Shown: one piece after another, positions 25,850-49,410 of the stretch
How the letters are laid out: the number at the start of each line of letters is the position of its first letter
How positions within the stretch are numbered: position 1 is the stretch's first letter
From: Pagrus major
Lineage: Eukaryota > Chordata > Actinopteri > Spariformes > Sparidae
Direction: 5' to 3'
DNA: 64,000 nucleotides
Assembly: GCF_040436345.1 (NCBI RefSeq)
Contig: NC_133237.1
Coordinates: forward strand, 22,759,749 to 22,823,748
Made by a program: the position numbers and the translations under genes
Notes under the pieces: model-generated
What the model saw: the letters and a program-made list of their open reading frames with translations, nothing else
Database searches by the model: none
What the model was told of the DNA's origin: nothing

Positions 25850-26340
25850 TCCATCAGTCCCTACCCCACCCTCCTTCCACTTATTCACCTCTAACATGGA
25901 CTCAGGGCAGAAAAGATTAACGCAACACAGCTGACAGTTGGACAGATAAAGGCACAGAGCCAGTATGCACCAGTGGACTGGGGTCAGTATGGGTAACAAG
26001 GTCTTACTGGACCTCCTTCTGTCAGAACCTCACAGTTTCCCACCGAACAAGGACCGTGTGAGGACAGAGGGGACAAGAGTGGATTCATGCTACAAAAAAA
26101 AGGAACAAGTGGCTTTGCAGTTGATAATTTGACTTACCAGACATCAAATTATATCCCTTTTGTTAACAGTAGCATCTTGGTTTTGTGAGTTTAATGTTGT
26201 TTTTCCATTTATTTATTGGTTTGGATTTATTTACGCAATTAATTAAAAATGTTATGCATTACATCTGGGGTTGTAAAAACTGACATTAAAAATGTTTGGA
26301 TTGTCAAAAGAAATTTGCTGTTTCTTTGTTGCATAATTTG

Positions 26341-26346
26341 AATAAA
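26341..26346 (+). terminator. Probable aanat2 polyadenylation signal
   Basis: AATAAA about 490 bases after the stop codon. It faces minus-strand hexamers at about 26191-26217 (ATTAAA and AATAAA for rhbdf1), so the two convergent transcripts may overlap at their 3' ends. Confidence 0.5.
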
Positions 26347-27026
26347 CTGATACAATCTTCAACAGGCATTTTCTGGTAATTTAGAGAAAGTCACAGACCA
26401 TTTCAATTTGTAGATTTTTTTACTGTTGTTTTCAGTTACATGTGAGAAGACAGGTAGCTAAAACACTACCATGTTTGAAACAATCATCACTTCTTGAGAA
26501 GCAATAAACAAATAAAAGAAAACATTCGAGTGCTCAGCATAATGTAACAAAAATATGGCAGTAGTTGGTACATTTATCAACAAGGCACCAAAGGTATCAA
26601 TATTTGATTTTAGTCCCTGCTTCTGTATGAGGTTGTCTGAATAATAATAAAACCTTTGTCTGGAGTGTGAATGTAAAAAAATCCTTCTCTCTGTACCAGC
26701 GTTGGCTTCTCTAATTCCCTCCTCACATGTAAAGGGCAGCTGGGAGCTTTGATGAGGTTCAGAAGTGCCATACCTTTGTTTCACTTGACAGTGTAGGAGT
26801 GACAATGACTGCCGGTGAACAGGGAGGTGATTAAAGGAAGTCCTTAAGATGAGTGGCATAGGTATTCATACAGACAGAGTAAAAAAACACAAGTATATTG
26901 TCATTGTTCACAGAGAAGGGGACAGTCACACAGGGGCAGAGTGGAGACACAGACTGGCTGATATCATCTGTCAGTCCACGTCTTTTGACCTGATGCCTTT
27001 CTGTTTTCGCTCACACTGCTGACACT

Positions 27027-35984
<8,958 letters not shown>

Positions 35985-38900
35985 GTTCTCTGTCCCACCC
36001 CAGGCCTGCCAGCTGCACAGAAAGAGAAGGAGAAGATGTCGTTATTAAAATAAGTCTCAATTAACCACATGTGCTCTTAAGTAACTCCCATTAAAAAACA
36101 TCATCAAAACTTCAGGGTATTGTTTGCAGCTAAAAACATACAGTAATGGCCACAATGGCTGGGTGCTGCAAAATTGTTTCACAAGAGGGTGCTAAGGCCC
36201 CTTATTTGATTCAAGCATGACCATTTACATTTTTCTATTCATTAGCTGGTAAAGTAGAAACCACTGAGAACAGACCAAAACAGTTCACAGAGCCATTAAA
36301 AGTGGCAATAAATATTTGTGCTGGAGAGTGAGGAAGCTCACAGTCTTAAAAGAAATCCCTTAATTCTACAGTTAAAGTCAAACTAAATCCCTGTTTGAGG
36401 TTAAAAGTTGATCTTCTTCCAGCAGACATCTATAAGAGTCTAATGACTATGTATGCATTCCCATGACGAGGCCTGTGGGCCCAGGGAGGTGCACAATAAA
36501 CCTCACCATCAGAGAGCCTCCCTGTAGCTGCAGCCTTGTTATCACCAGCCTCTTATTTTATTGTCCCACTGCCTAACCTCACTTCTCTGGGCCTGGTGGT
36601 TCATTTCCTGTCATTTTCTTAATTCCCACGGAAAACTGAACTCTTTTAGCCCTTAACAGTACACAGCCATCATTTGCACTTCAAACGATCAAGTATTATC
36701 CCACAAAAATGTGTGTTTGCATAGTCAGGAATTCATTTTTGATTAAGGCTATGACTCTGCAGAGGAATTAACACAGTAATAACTGCCTTTCTGCAAAGCA
36801 CAAATGTGTAAACTTGCGAAAGAGGGTGTCTCCTCAGTTATGGAGCTGTTACAAAACCAAATGAATTTGGAAAATGCCTTTCCCATCCTTAGGTTATTGC
36901 TATTTCAGAGTCTCATTTAGTTTAAATGCCTCTCAAGATGGCACTGATACACACTCATTCCTGTTGTCACATCAGGGGCTTTGGGCTTTAAGCAGTCACA
37001 ACAGGTCATGTCCTCACTTCTCCTGTTACAGATCCAGCTCCTTGAAAAAAGTCCATGGCCTCTAGTGACCACATCTGCTTCGCATTGCCATTTTAACGCA
37101 CCACAGGCTTCTGTTTTAGCCCAAGTGATGATGGGAAGTGCTGTCAGTGGATCTCAGCAGAGACGGAAGCAAAACCTCAGACTAAGGGCAGCAGGGGTCA
37201 TCACCAATGTCTTAATATTTAAACACAGTCTAGTTCTCGTCAGGTATTTCTCAATTCACCAGTTCACAGAAGGTCACTGGTATAGGTTCTTTATCACATG
37301 ATGCATTTCTGCCACAATGAAAGTATTGAGAGTGCTACAAGAGGCAGAAAAACTAGATGGGATTTTTATAAAATAGTAATTTGCATTACAAGTTGTTATA
37401 GTCGAGTTTCATCTTTCTTTCACCCACAGTCTGGAAAGTTTTGGCATTGTGCACGTATTTGGCTTTAACATCGAATGTTGTTTGACCTCCACTGACATTG
37501 TCTGAGCTGTGATACGAGATTAGCAAGGCAGACTGGACCAAAGCTGGCTGGTGCAGAGTCAGAGACTCTGAGTGTGGGAAACAGAGAGAGGTGGGCAGAT
37601 GAGGACCAGTAAACAGAGTGAAAGGACACAACGTGACTCTTTTTGTATTACTAAAGAAAGTCTGCAAAGTGCCTTCAAATGCTTTGTGAAGAATCATCAC
37701 AGACTCTGTGTCTCTCATGGACCAGCTACTAACATTAGGGAAATGCAAATCTGACACCAGTATCTCTGCTTGTGCACAACAGTCCTCTCTCTTGCCCCAG
37801 GCCAGAACACTCGACATTTAATTACTTTCGCCATTAGTTCAAACAGTGGGGCTCCTGATATAGAGCAGATCAGTGAAGGGAGGGGCTTCAGGGTTGCAGA
37901 TTGGAACACACTGGGACTGAACTCGAAGCAGACAGCAGGGGAACCTAATTTTCCTCCATGCTAAACATTGTTTGATTGCTTAAGCTTTGGCTCCTCCTGC
38001 TCTAACTCTGTCGTTGATGTCGATGCTGCTCTGCCTTCAGAGAAAGAAGGAGGGATGGGTGGCAGCAAACTAAAAACTAATTATTTCTACACTGCACTTC
38101 TCCTCCTGCTTGAGGCTTCCTACTGTCTCACTCTCTTTTCTTTCTTACTTGCACGTTTCCCTCAGTGTGAGTGATTGCTATTAACAGGCAATTACTGCTT
38201 CATTGTTTCTTTATGCCTGCTTTCTACTTGCTAGCCAGAATAAACCCACACAGACAGACTTAAAAAAAAAACATCAAACTATGTCAATTAAGTGAAAGTG
38301 TAGCCAAAATATCCGACACCTTTAAATAAAAGACATTACACATCTGTACCTCGCACAGTAGCAAAAATGTTCTTATCATGCCAAACACACTTCAAAACAG
38401 ATATGTGAAAGCAGTCTTACAGAAGACGCAAGCAAAACTTAATGCATTAATGCAGCTTTTGTTATGGTTTTCCATTAGCCTGTTGATCAGTGGACTGTTA
38501 GAGCCTTTGGTCAAAGCCCAAGGTAAACCTCCAACGTCAGACAGGCAGACAGACAGCCAAGCCAAGTGCCTCAGTAGTCTGTCTCCCTCTTTCTCTCTTG
38601 TCCTCCTCCAAAGTCAACATGGCAGCGAACTGGCATGGGCCTGCGACTCGTGTCTCAGGAGTAGTGAAGCTGGAACAGTTGGCATTGTCGCTGCTCAGAT
38701 GCAAGCATGGCTACGACAGCCACCAACTCATTTTGCACTGTGAGGGAGCAGTGAAAATGTCAGTCATTTCTCCATCGAGTGATAATTAGAAATCACTGCA
38801 CAGAGCAGGAAGAACTCAAGGCTGATCCCTGTCGGAGAAGGACAGCTCTTCATAAGCAGGAAGTCTTTCAGAAGCGTAGATATCCTTGGGGGAAGGAGAC

Positions 38901-41900
38901 TTGATTGAATTCAGTCTTTGGCAATTATCCAGGCTGGAGGATTAGCCCTCCCTTGACATTGTGCATTTTATCTGTTCATGGTCAAGTTCGATGGTTAAAG
39001 AAAGTCAGCTGTAAAGCATTGGCTTAGTGAGGCCACACTATACCAATACATCGAACCAGATCAGCTTCTTAGCTAAGGCACCACAATTTCTTATCTCACT
39101 CTCAAGGTGATTGTGCTTTTTTCTGGTTGAGATGTTGCATGGCAGCAATTCGAAACGCGCAGTAGTTTCCCACAGTGTTTACATTCCCAGCGCTGATTTG
39201 AGGCGCACATTCTTTAGACCATCATGATTTAATCTAGTTTCCCAAAAAGATTTGTTTTGACTTCAAGATCCACATCTAAAGAGGGAAAACGCCCACACCC
39301 ATAACTTTACACTGCGCCTTCTAAAACTGGCTTCCTGCCGTCGTTTGGTCCTTGTGCGAATCTAACACTTCCTACTCAATCACGGGACCCAGGACAAGCC
39401 TGTATGTTGTTTTTAATTCTGGGGCTGAAAATGCCTCTTCAGACCACTTATTCTCTCCATTAGGCAGGGTAAGACAGACAGGAGGACAAAACACAGAGGA
39501 TAAGCTGACATCTCTCCAGGTGCAGATGTCCAGCAGGCTATAATGGTCAGGGTTGACAGGCATAACTAGCACTCCTTCTCTCTGTCTGGGGAGCTGCAAT
39601 CCATTGTTATATGTTCAGCATACACACTGAAGCTGATTGAAGTTTTCCATGCCATTATTTAATATAATCACTTGGTAATGGTCTCCTGTCATGCAGACAA
39701 AGGCACTGGCTAATGACAACAGAGGCCCAGCTGTCACAGGTGATGCTTAAAGTCAAACAGAAGACTGGCTGGCTCAGTGGATGGAGCTCTAAATGCCACC
39801 TTCAACACACTCAAGGCAGAGAAAATAAAGCATAGTGAGGGTGGGGGCATGATACTGCTTCATTTTGTGCTTGTTCATTGTGTACAACCTAACCAGTTTT
39901 CTCCGACTGCTCTTATGCCTCAAATATGTGCAAAGGCTTGCGAGTTTCACATTCATCATAAATAAAATAGTAATCTGGCCATGGCCTCTTTTATATTGGA
40001 TTCGTTTTGTGCAGATGTCTTGTTTAAAATGTCCCTATTCACTATTTACATGAAGAGAAATGATGGACACAGAGCTCTACAAAGTGCACACGACTCCACC
40101 GTATCACGTGTTTTCAAAAAGTAATTTATGAATTTTACATTTCTGGGATAGTCTTGAGAAATATTTGCACATTCTCTAAATCTTCTCTAGCCGGGGCCAT
40201 TTCTAATCTCAGAGCATGCCATATCCACATTCCTCACGATCTCTGGCTGAAACTGAACCAAGCTGAAATGGCAGAGAAGGAAACCACATGAAGTCTAACC
40301 ATTATGGACAGGAGCTGGCTGGTTTCCGGGTACTGTGTGTACTCTGCTGCTATGTGCTACTCTACAGGAGGCAGGCTAGTTGCAGCCACACAGGGTGGCA
40401 GACAGAGCTGTGTCATTGAGGCTGACAGAGGCTCAGTTGGCTGGCCAGGTAGCCTAGCCTGCTCCCGGCAGGGATTATAGAGTCAAGGTGGACAGTAGAC
40501 AGGAGCAATTGCCACCTAACATGCATGGGCAGGCGCCATACTGGATGACCTCATTAATCTGGGTAGTGAAAAAGTCCAGATACCTCATTCTTGAGAACTG
40601 CAGCACTTCCTGGCCTCAGGCCTTTGTTCCTCCTTTCCCTCTTTCATCCTTTTTCTCTTCCTGTCTGCTACAAATAATCTTTTTGACCATTCAGGCTCAA
40701 ATTATTGTAGTGTTACCTAAGCATTTCCCACATATTAGCAAGCTTTTCAATATCGAGTGATGTTGCTCTCCTTCTGTGGAATCTAAGCAGGTTCCAGATT
40801 ATTAACAGCCTACTGTCTCACTTACAACCTAATGGCACAAACAGGTTATGTTTAGTTTTCCTCATGATGTCACAGTTAGTCATTCACTATAAATGCTCCT
40901 ACTATCCATTGTTCCTTATGTTTCATTCCATGCTGGAGGCAATGCTTGACTGGAAACAATGGAGGGAAACTAGGCTATTCAGACATGTCACTCTGCCTAA
41001 GTTATTCTCTCACTTATATAACACAAAACCTTCTAGGTAAAGGCTCTATTTAATATAAGAAACCATACAAAGCAAATCAGGCATCAAATGAAGTGCTATC
41101 TAGATCAGACACACTTAATGATGTCATTTTGAAATCAACCTCAATAGCTGTTGTTCCTTTAAATGGGATTTTGTAATGGTGAGCAGAAACTCATGACCAC
41201 ATAGTCATTCTCGTGGTTGGGTGGAGGCATGTGGAAAACAATATGAAGGAGCAACAGATCCGGCAATTCACCCTGACAGACGAACTATACGTAAATCTTT
41301 TACACTTAATAACACTGCAGGCATGTGTCTTGTGTAGTTCCTGCAGGCATCTGTGGCCCATCTGTGCATTAATTGCAGAACTTGCTTTTGATCTTTACAT
41401 AGCACATCGTGCTTCTGACCGGGACAATTAAGAAGCAAACAAAACTACAGAGCTACTGATATTTCATTTTGGTGAGGAGAATAGAAACATAATGTAGACA
41501 AAGGCACTAAAATAAACATGTTGTACTGCAGACATTAATGCCAGGTCACTTAACCAGTCGTAGATGATGATTTAAATACAGAGTTACATGTATGATATAA
41601 CCAAGGGAGAACGCATCAGAGCTCTTGATTCTATGAACAATATGACTTCAACACATGGCTTCCACTCACAATTTCTTCCTCAACAAATATAAAATTGAGC
41701 TGTGGTCCACGGTTCAGCCTTAAAGCCTCTCTCAATCACTCTTTCTGCCCATCTAACAGGGAGAAAAATACTCCAGGACAGCCGCAGGCGAGTGAAGTGC
41801 AACTGAGCACCAGTAAAGCTGCAGTCATCTGAATTGACCCTAGTGACATGTGACAGGCTGTCACATCAAACCAGCCCTTACGACATTAAAACACACACAG

Positions 41901-44900
41901 CAGAAATACCCATCGCAGCTGACCCTGAGATCAAGTGTCACAGCTAGCTGAGGGGCAGGCACGGTGAGCGGGTGGGGCTGCTTTGACTTGCAAGGTGGGT
42001 GGTGTGAGGGTGGGCATGGCTGACAGACCCAGCCAAGAAGGGTGGAGCAGCTCATGCATTTTCCCATGTTTTCCACAGATCTTTAACTCAGGCTGTCAGC
42101 ACTTGGTGGGATTTTACAATGGAGACTTAACCTTTTAGTCTCAGCGGTTTCAATCTGGAGTGACAGATTTGTATCGGGTCCATTGCCAGACTCCCTCACT
42201 GTCATAACAGTGTTTACTAAATGACAGGATTGAGTGCCAGAGATATGAATAGCTCATGAGAGTAAAAATGGCCTCCTAACAGTGGGCTACGTGCGTGTGG
42301 TGTATTTATAGAGCTCAACTGCAAATGTTCGTCTGGATGAAACACCAACATAAAAAACATCCTGCTCCAGATCTCTGAACAGTGGGCTGTTTTCTGTCAA
42401 AAGAAAACGTGACTACACCCTTCAAAAGCTGTGAACATCAAACTAGTTTAATAGAACTGGATGCAGCTATCTCTGTGCAAGAAATGACCACCAGAAGCAA
42501 TATCTGTTTTCACCATCGTATTGCCTGCACTGCCTTCCGTCTTCCTCAACAAAGCCTTAGATATTGTCAGCCTTATACAGTGTGTTGTTGGTCCTAGAAA
42601 ATTGCACTTTGTTATTTTATCAGAACAGGACCCAGCCGTCTTACGTGCAGTAATATCCTGCACAGGAAATCAATATGAGGGGAGGGGAGACGTGTTAAGA
42701 GAACACAGAAACCAAGATATACCATTACTTTAATCTCTGTGTGTTTATGAACACAGTATCAGCCGACTGAATATCAGCTCTGCTCAGCACAATCTTTCTC
42801 TCTTATTGCTGTACAGGTGAAACATTATTACATGGGTGGCTAATTCAGCAGTTGAATTATTTAGTCATTCTGCACAGGTGAATTATTTACTGCACCCATC
42901 CTACTGGAGCTGCTGCAAACACAGAAGAGGCCCCTCAGCTAAAGCGCCTCTGTTCTCAGGATTGTTAACGTGCCTGTTTCAGCTCACAACAGAAAGTAAA
43001 GACCTGCCTTCACTTCAGTGGAAAAATAAGGCTCACTTAGTATATCTGTCTCAGTCCACTGTTTGTTTTTCTAATCTTGGGGAAGAAGCTGACAGTAAAA
43101 ACTCCCTGTGTGTGGGCTATATAAATCTCACAGGCCAAGAAAACTAGATATGGCTCTGTACAATAACAACAAAGCTGCGTGTATACTCCATGACCACTTC
43201 AGTCAGACCTGGTAACACCCTGTGGAATCAGCCCACAGCTAAATGGCCTTCACCACTTTGGAATAAAGCAGTTGATAAGCAGTTTGTTTTAAGCTGGGAC
43301 TCCAGCTGCCAGACCTGAAACCTCTTTGTTTGCTGTAGAAGCTTATCTCAACTTACTGTATCTCCAGCTGTACCCTACAAGGAAACTCAATGCCTACCAC
43401 AGAGTGGGGAAAAATCAGCTGCTCCTGAAACCCACTGTGCAACTCCGCTCTGGGGCAAATAGAGCATGTGCACGACAGTTAATGAAATTCAACAACACTA
43501 TAATACTCCAGAGGGCCTGACCTTATGTCAGAGGTGAACAGAAAGATTTGGTAGATGTTTAAAACCAGAAGCACATCTGGCCAGTTCATTGCAGAACTGG
43601 CATGTCTAATTTATAATACTATAGTTTATTCTGCTCACAGGATTGAGAGGGATGAAAGGCAATTAGATTTAGATAGGATTCTGTCTGCTTATTACAAGTA
43701 GTAAATGATAATGTAATTATGTAATGGGATAAACATGTTTTTAAAAACGGATTGTTGCATAGGACTACATCTTTTCAAATATGTTCAATAAGTCTTTTCC
43801 AAAGCGTGGAAATACTTTTATTTCAATATTACATTTTCAAATTAGAGCTGTCGAACCAGATGAAAATGATCAACATTTTAGTTTGGTTTGACAGCTCCTG
43901 TCAGAGATCTCTATTTATACTACTCACCAGATATAATCAGGAGATCAATGAGAAGAGACTTTCTGACAAGGTTATAGTGTAGGTCTCAACCCGTGACCTG
44001 CCCTGGTTTGACACATCTTAGACATATGGCTTACTAGTAGAATACACTTTAGACAACAATGGGAAGTAAGCCATCTTTCGTACAGCATCCAGTCCTCCCA
44101 AATGTGTCCTGAGACTGCAAACAAGCAACTCATTGTTTACAGGAGGTTTGACATTCTCTCGTTAAGTGAGTAAGAGGAGAATCTCAGAAAGAGCGTTCCC
44201 TAACAACATGTGATCCCCATCTAAATAGTTTCCAGCATGATATCAGCCTGAATCAAGCCTACAAAAGGCTGCATTGTATCGCCTGATGTGGACAGGGCTG
44301 AACAACGGTCATTGTGCAGCCTGATCGTGGTCAAAAAAAGCAAGAGCAGGCTGAAGTTACAATTCCTCCATCAATGGAAATGGCCCACTAAGCATATTCC
44401 CTGCTGAAATAATTACTCAGGGTGAGGCACAAGACGAGGTAACTCCATTATGGTTTAGCAAAGACATCATATTGGGTATATTGCATGTATGATTAATGGA
44501 CAACGGCTATAACCCTGGTAAGCTGATTAAATCTTAAAAACAGAAAACACAGCACACAGTGTCATGTTACGATCACAACTGTTTAGTTTTATCTTTGTGA
44601 TCTAATCAATCAACTGGGTTAAAAATAACTTCACAAAGGAGAGCCATCAGCTCTGTCATCTCATATCCTCTGTTGGAGACCACCAGCATGGAAGGCGGTC
44701 AGGTTGCTGCTTATTTTACTGAGGAGTGCGGGAGGGAAGGAAGTGCAGAGCTGAGGAGGGGGAGACGTGCAAACCAAAGCAGGAAACACACTGCAGGCCA
44801 GCCACATTCTCCACATCCGGTCCACACAGCCACGGAAACAACATACACTTGCTCACATGCACAGGAACACATCCACACTGCACACGTAAACATACACATC

Positions 44901-47900
44901 CCTTCCCTGGCCAAGTTGAAGCATACGTCGCTGTATGCAGAAAATAATAGGGCTTGTTTGATTCAGGCCTGCCGCCCACTCCTGCCTCGTGCAGAGCGGT
45001 CAGAGAGTGAGATTGCAGTGTACTGTGACATCGAAGCTGACACGTCTATTGAGGAGAGCAGATGAAGTGTGGCCTGTAGCAATGGGACAATGGGAATTAG
45101 CCATATTAGCATGGATTCAAGTAGAGGAGAATGGAGGCTTTCTAGTCTTTCATTTCACAGAGCTTTCCAAAGTCAGCCACTAAGTTGTCGCTTAAAGGGA
45201 TTTTCGAAGGCGATAAGGAGTGATTAGTTAAACTGAATTCTTAATAATTTCATAACTTTACTTAATTTAGCTTCTCAAAGAATAAAGCAAGCCACAGCAT
45301 CATGTCAAAGAACTTTAGAGGCTAAAAAAGGCAATTCACTTTTGGTCAAAATCAAACCAACGTATAAGTCATGATTACAGTTAACATAAACTCTTCAATG
45401 CTCTGGATTTTGAGGATTGAAATGTGACTTCTTAGGAGAAAAATATAAATAACCAATAAATTAGACTGCTGATTTCTTTTCCCTTAAAAATAACGTCTTC
45501 ATCTTGTTGACAGCAGCTGTTAACCATCCACATTGCTAAATTTCTCTGAAAGCAAATTCAAGTCACCTGTATCAACAAGAGGGGAGGAACACCCATATCA
45601 AGGATGTGAGATAAAAACGTAAAAACACTTCAAACATTTATAAATGTGCATACCATGGCATGAAAAAGAGACAGCTTACATTTACTAGTCATGAATCCAG
45701 GATATCTATCATTCAATCATGTCATTAATTTATTTTCGTCTATTTTTTTTATTCAAAGTCTCTATAATTTTTTCATAGATTGGCTCAACCTTCAGAGCAA
45801 GGTCTAATTAGGTCTTTTACCCTTTCAATCTCTCAAAGATTTCATGTCATACGCTTGCTGAAATTACTAAAATGCCTCTGACGGATGCAACCTTCACATG
45901 CAATTTCAGAAAATGTCTCCCTGAACGATCTGCAGACCTGTAACAGCCCAGAGTACATATTATTGACTACATCGATTTTCACCACTGCAGGGTGTGAATA
46001 TATGTAAAAACGCACACATGTGCGTGGGTGTGCACTGCGCATGTGTATCTATGAGTGTGCAGTGTCTATGTGGCAGTGTGCACAGCCTGAGGTAAGTCAA
46101 GTGAAGGACAGGGAATATCAATTGAGGCCAGCAGCTTCCTTCTGCACCAAAACACATTTTATGTTGCACATCACTGTCACACAAAGTGTTTTGGGTGAAA
46201 GTACAAACGTGATTGTCACAGGTAGCAGGATTTTATTAAATTTTTGCAGAGGCAACAACTTCAGAGACCTATTTAGCCTTCAGGTTTCCCTCTGGATTGG
46301 AGGGAGGGAAAACCGTTTTTGTTCCACACACAACAACTAGGTCATTTTAATAAAGCTCTGATATTTGAATCTCTCTCCTCTCTTACACAGGCAAATATGT
46401 GGATGAAAGAGAAGCAGAAGAGGCAGAGAGTGATCAGTAAAATGAGTCTTACACACACAAAATTTATCTGGCTGGGCATGACTTATGAAAGATAAAGCAT
46501 TTTGACCAACAGATAAGTGCTTATTCACAGCTGCAGTATGTGCTCTAGTTCCCATCACTGTGAGTGGTGGGAAGAGCACAAACATCAGTCATACAAACAT
46601 CAACTACAACACACCCTCTGCTCAAACTACTGTGTGAAAAAGGAATAAAATTAACTTTACAGAAAGTGTGTTTCGGATATAGTTTTTGACATTCGGAGAA
46701 ATATGTGTGTCTGCCTGTCACTCAGACACTGTGGATGGGACACAAATGTGGGTCATAATACATTTTGGCAGAGGCTGTGAACACCTTAGATTGTGGTGCA
46801 ATGACTCAGATAAATGTAAGGTGAGATTTGGGTCTCTGTGTCAAAACAAGGGAGAGTCATTCATCAAGGCGGCGCCATTTCTATGACTGGTATTCAAAGA
46901 CAGTTCTTTCAGATAATGAAGAACATTCACAGACCCACAGATGTGTTACTTACGTGTACATGCACACGTGGCTTAAATAGCACTAAATTTAGAATGGTTG
47001 CATTAGCTGCACTAATCCAAGAAGCATCTTACAATTTAATTTGTCTAATAATAATAATTTTCCTAAACTATTGAACATTTTTGATTCAAGTTTGGAACAG
47101 ATGTCTGTTCAGTGTAATTCCACTTCTTGTAGACTTCCCCAGAGACAGAGGCTTTTATTTGTACTGGAGTAAAAGTCCACTACAGAATGTATCAGTGATC
47201 AAAGCAAACAAAACCTCATAAACAAGATTTATGCATTTACCAGCTAATAATATCAACTCTGCTATAGGCTACTCTGGGGAAGTGAGGGGGCATCCAGGGG
47301 AACACCCAGAGGGTAAACCAAGGTCTCCGCACTGGGATCAGGGAGATATATAAGCGAGAATGATGGGGAGGAAGGAGGAAGAATGAAGCTGTGCAGCTGG
47401 GCCAAAAGATCTGTGGAAAACTCCCGACAAAGGCACAGGAAAACTGGGAAGGCTGGGTCAGGTCCTCTGGGACAGGCATAGGCCCAGTGAGGGGGAGGCC
47501 TTCTCAGTTCTGACTTAACTGAAGAAAACACACAGACTCTTTGTCTATGGAAATAAAGTCAGTTCTCCCCACCAGGTCATAGAGCACACATCTAGGGACA
47601 CTTCCTTAGTCCGCTAAAGGTTTGACAACAAGCAAATATTGTCATGGAGCTACGAATGATCAGGAAATGAGGAGACAGAATGTCTAATTCAGACAAGAGA
47701 AGTGAAACTAACAGAGTCGCAGTACAAACTCAGTCAGCCTCCAGGAATATATTAGCGTTGATTTTCATAACTGCTCATGTTTGTTTTTGCCCCATCCTGT
47801 GTGAATATGCTTCACCACATATTAGCCTTTGAGCATGATGCCTTCACCCTAACTGGGCGTGATCAACTGGGCACCATAAATGAGAGGCTTTACATGATTT

Positions 47901-48798
47901 TCCCTGGCACGCGGCATTACAAGCGCTGTGTCAACTGGCAAATGGAAGGAAAGTTGGCATGAGTGTGAAGAGAAGCGGCGGCAGTAGAAAAGGAAAGTTG
48001 AGAGTTAAACGATCAGGTATTTGTTCACATATGCCAACAGCGGCTGGCTTGATGCCACGTCAATCCATCTGACTGACAAACACAGTCCGACAGATTAACC
48101 AAAATCTATTTGTATAAAAAATAAAATAGGTGATATTCCATGGGCACACTTTAGTGACCTCTCAGCACAACACTTAAATAGTCAGTCAAAAGAAAAGAAC
48201 AACCAAACTCGCTTAGATCCACCTCTTCCGAAAAAGGCCAGTAAAACACAAGGCACGGAGGAGTCCAAAACACACCCTCATTTCTGGGAAAGCTGCTGGA
48301 GTGAGTTTGGTGCATGGTATGTGATGTTGGTGGGACTGTTGAAACTGTCCAGATATAACTGTGTGTGTGCCGTTCCATTCAGGGAGCAGTCAACTTGACT
48401 TCAGCAGTCTGGTACACAATGAGGATTCACAGCCTCTGGGTATGACGACTGACTGTGCCAAAGATAGAGGGGTGGGGGGAGGAGTGAAGGGGGGCTGGGG
48501 GAAGGCTATCCTATTTAAAACTGCACTCTCATGCGACTGTGCTGGGATACTGTATCAGTCAGGGTGTTCCTTGAGTTGGTCCTCTGGTCTTAAAATGATC
48601 TAAGAAAAAGTAAACAGACACAACACAGTGCTGTCATTACAGCAGTTGAGGCCTGTGCTGCATGCATTGCACTACAGTCTCCAATGTGGATTAGTAAACC
48701 ACAAAATAACTAAGTGGGTGTATTTTGAATATTAAGGTCTAGTATTTCTAACTCTTCTGTAATAAATCATACCCCAAAATCATAAACACATATCTGTC

Positions 48799-49410
48799 CT
48801 CTTGCCTGTTGTGCTATATATTCATCTAGATTGTTTGGTGTGAGTTGCTAAATTTTGGAGATATCAGTCGAAGAGATGTCTTCTCTCGAATTTGTGGTGA
48901 TCAAAGGGCCAAAAAGAAGTGCAATTGAAAAACTCAAGAGTAATGTCTTCCAGAGATCATGACCTGGTTACTCAAGGTAATACATGGATCTTGTTGTGAG
49001 CAGTTTCATGTAGGAACTATTTTCTTTTAACCAAACACGACAGTATTACCGTGCACCAGGAAGGATGGATGATTGGCTTGTGCTCATAACAGTGTGGGAT
49101 GTAAACATTAATTGCATCCTCCTCAGCTGAACTGTAACGTTAGCTAGCTTAGTAAGTAAGCCTCTTGTCCCTGAGAAGATGCACACTGTCTTTCCGGAAA
49201 GAAAATGGTTCGTACATGAATTTACTTGAGTACGTGGGTCATGATTTCAGGAACAAGACAATGCTGTCGCCGATTTGAGCACCACAAGCCGAGTGCCATC
49301 TAGTTCTGTTATATTCAAGATAATGCAGACATCTCTATGGCCGATATCTCCAAAACTCAGCAACTCACACCAAAACAATCTACATGGATAAACAGCACAA
49401 CAGGCAAGAG
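48799..49410. mobile_element. Large palindromic (foldback) MITE-like element
   Basis: The left arm (48799-about 49028) and right arm (about 49198-49410) are inverted copies. The outer 80 bases pair closely: CTCTTGCCTGTTGTGCT, TGTGAGTTGCT and TTTTGGAGATATC on the left are mirrored on the right. Inner blocks also pair (ATCATGACC and ACTCAAG), but each arm lacks pieces the other has. The centre of about 170 bases is unpaired. I recognise it as a high-copy percomorph repeat; no transposase and no clear target duplication are visible. Confidence 0.7.

Noticed and set aside
26458-26859. 133-codon open frame on the minus strand in the rhbdf1 3' region
   Set aside because: Lies after the rhbdf1 stop codon, with no motif; best seen as 3' UTR or spacer.
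37386-37817. 143-codon open frame on the minus strand
   Set aside because: No family features, no exon context, and composition like the surrounding intron; chance expectation over 28 kb of non-coding DNA.
38378-38743. 121-codon open frame on the plus strand with a hydrophobic segment
   Set aside because: The hydrophobic stretch is short and isolated; the rest is low-complexity Ser/Gln sequence with no recognised domain and no promoter.
39771-39810. TGGCTCAGTGGATGGAGCTCT, resembling a tRNA A box
   Set aside because: No B box follows at the right distance and no cloverleaf can be drawn; neither a tRNA gene nor a clear SINE head.
44673-45065. 130-codon open frame on the plus strand
   Set aside because: The translation of an imperfect CACA/ACAT-rich stretch explains its His/Thr content; open frames on the opposite strand are equally long.
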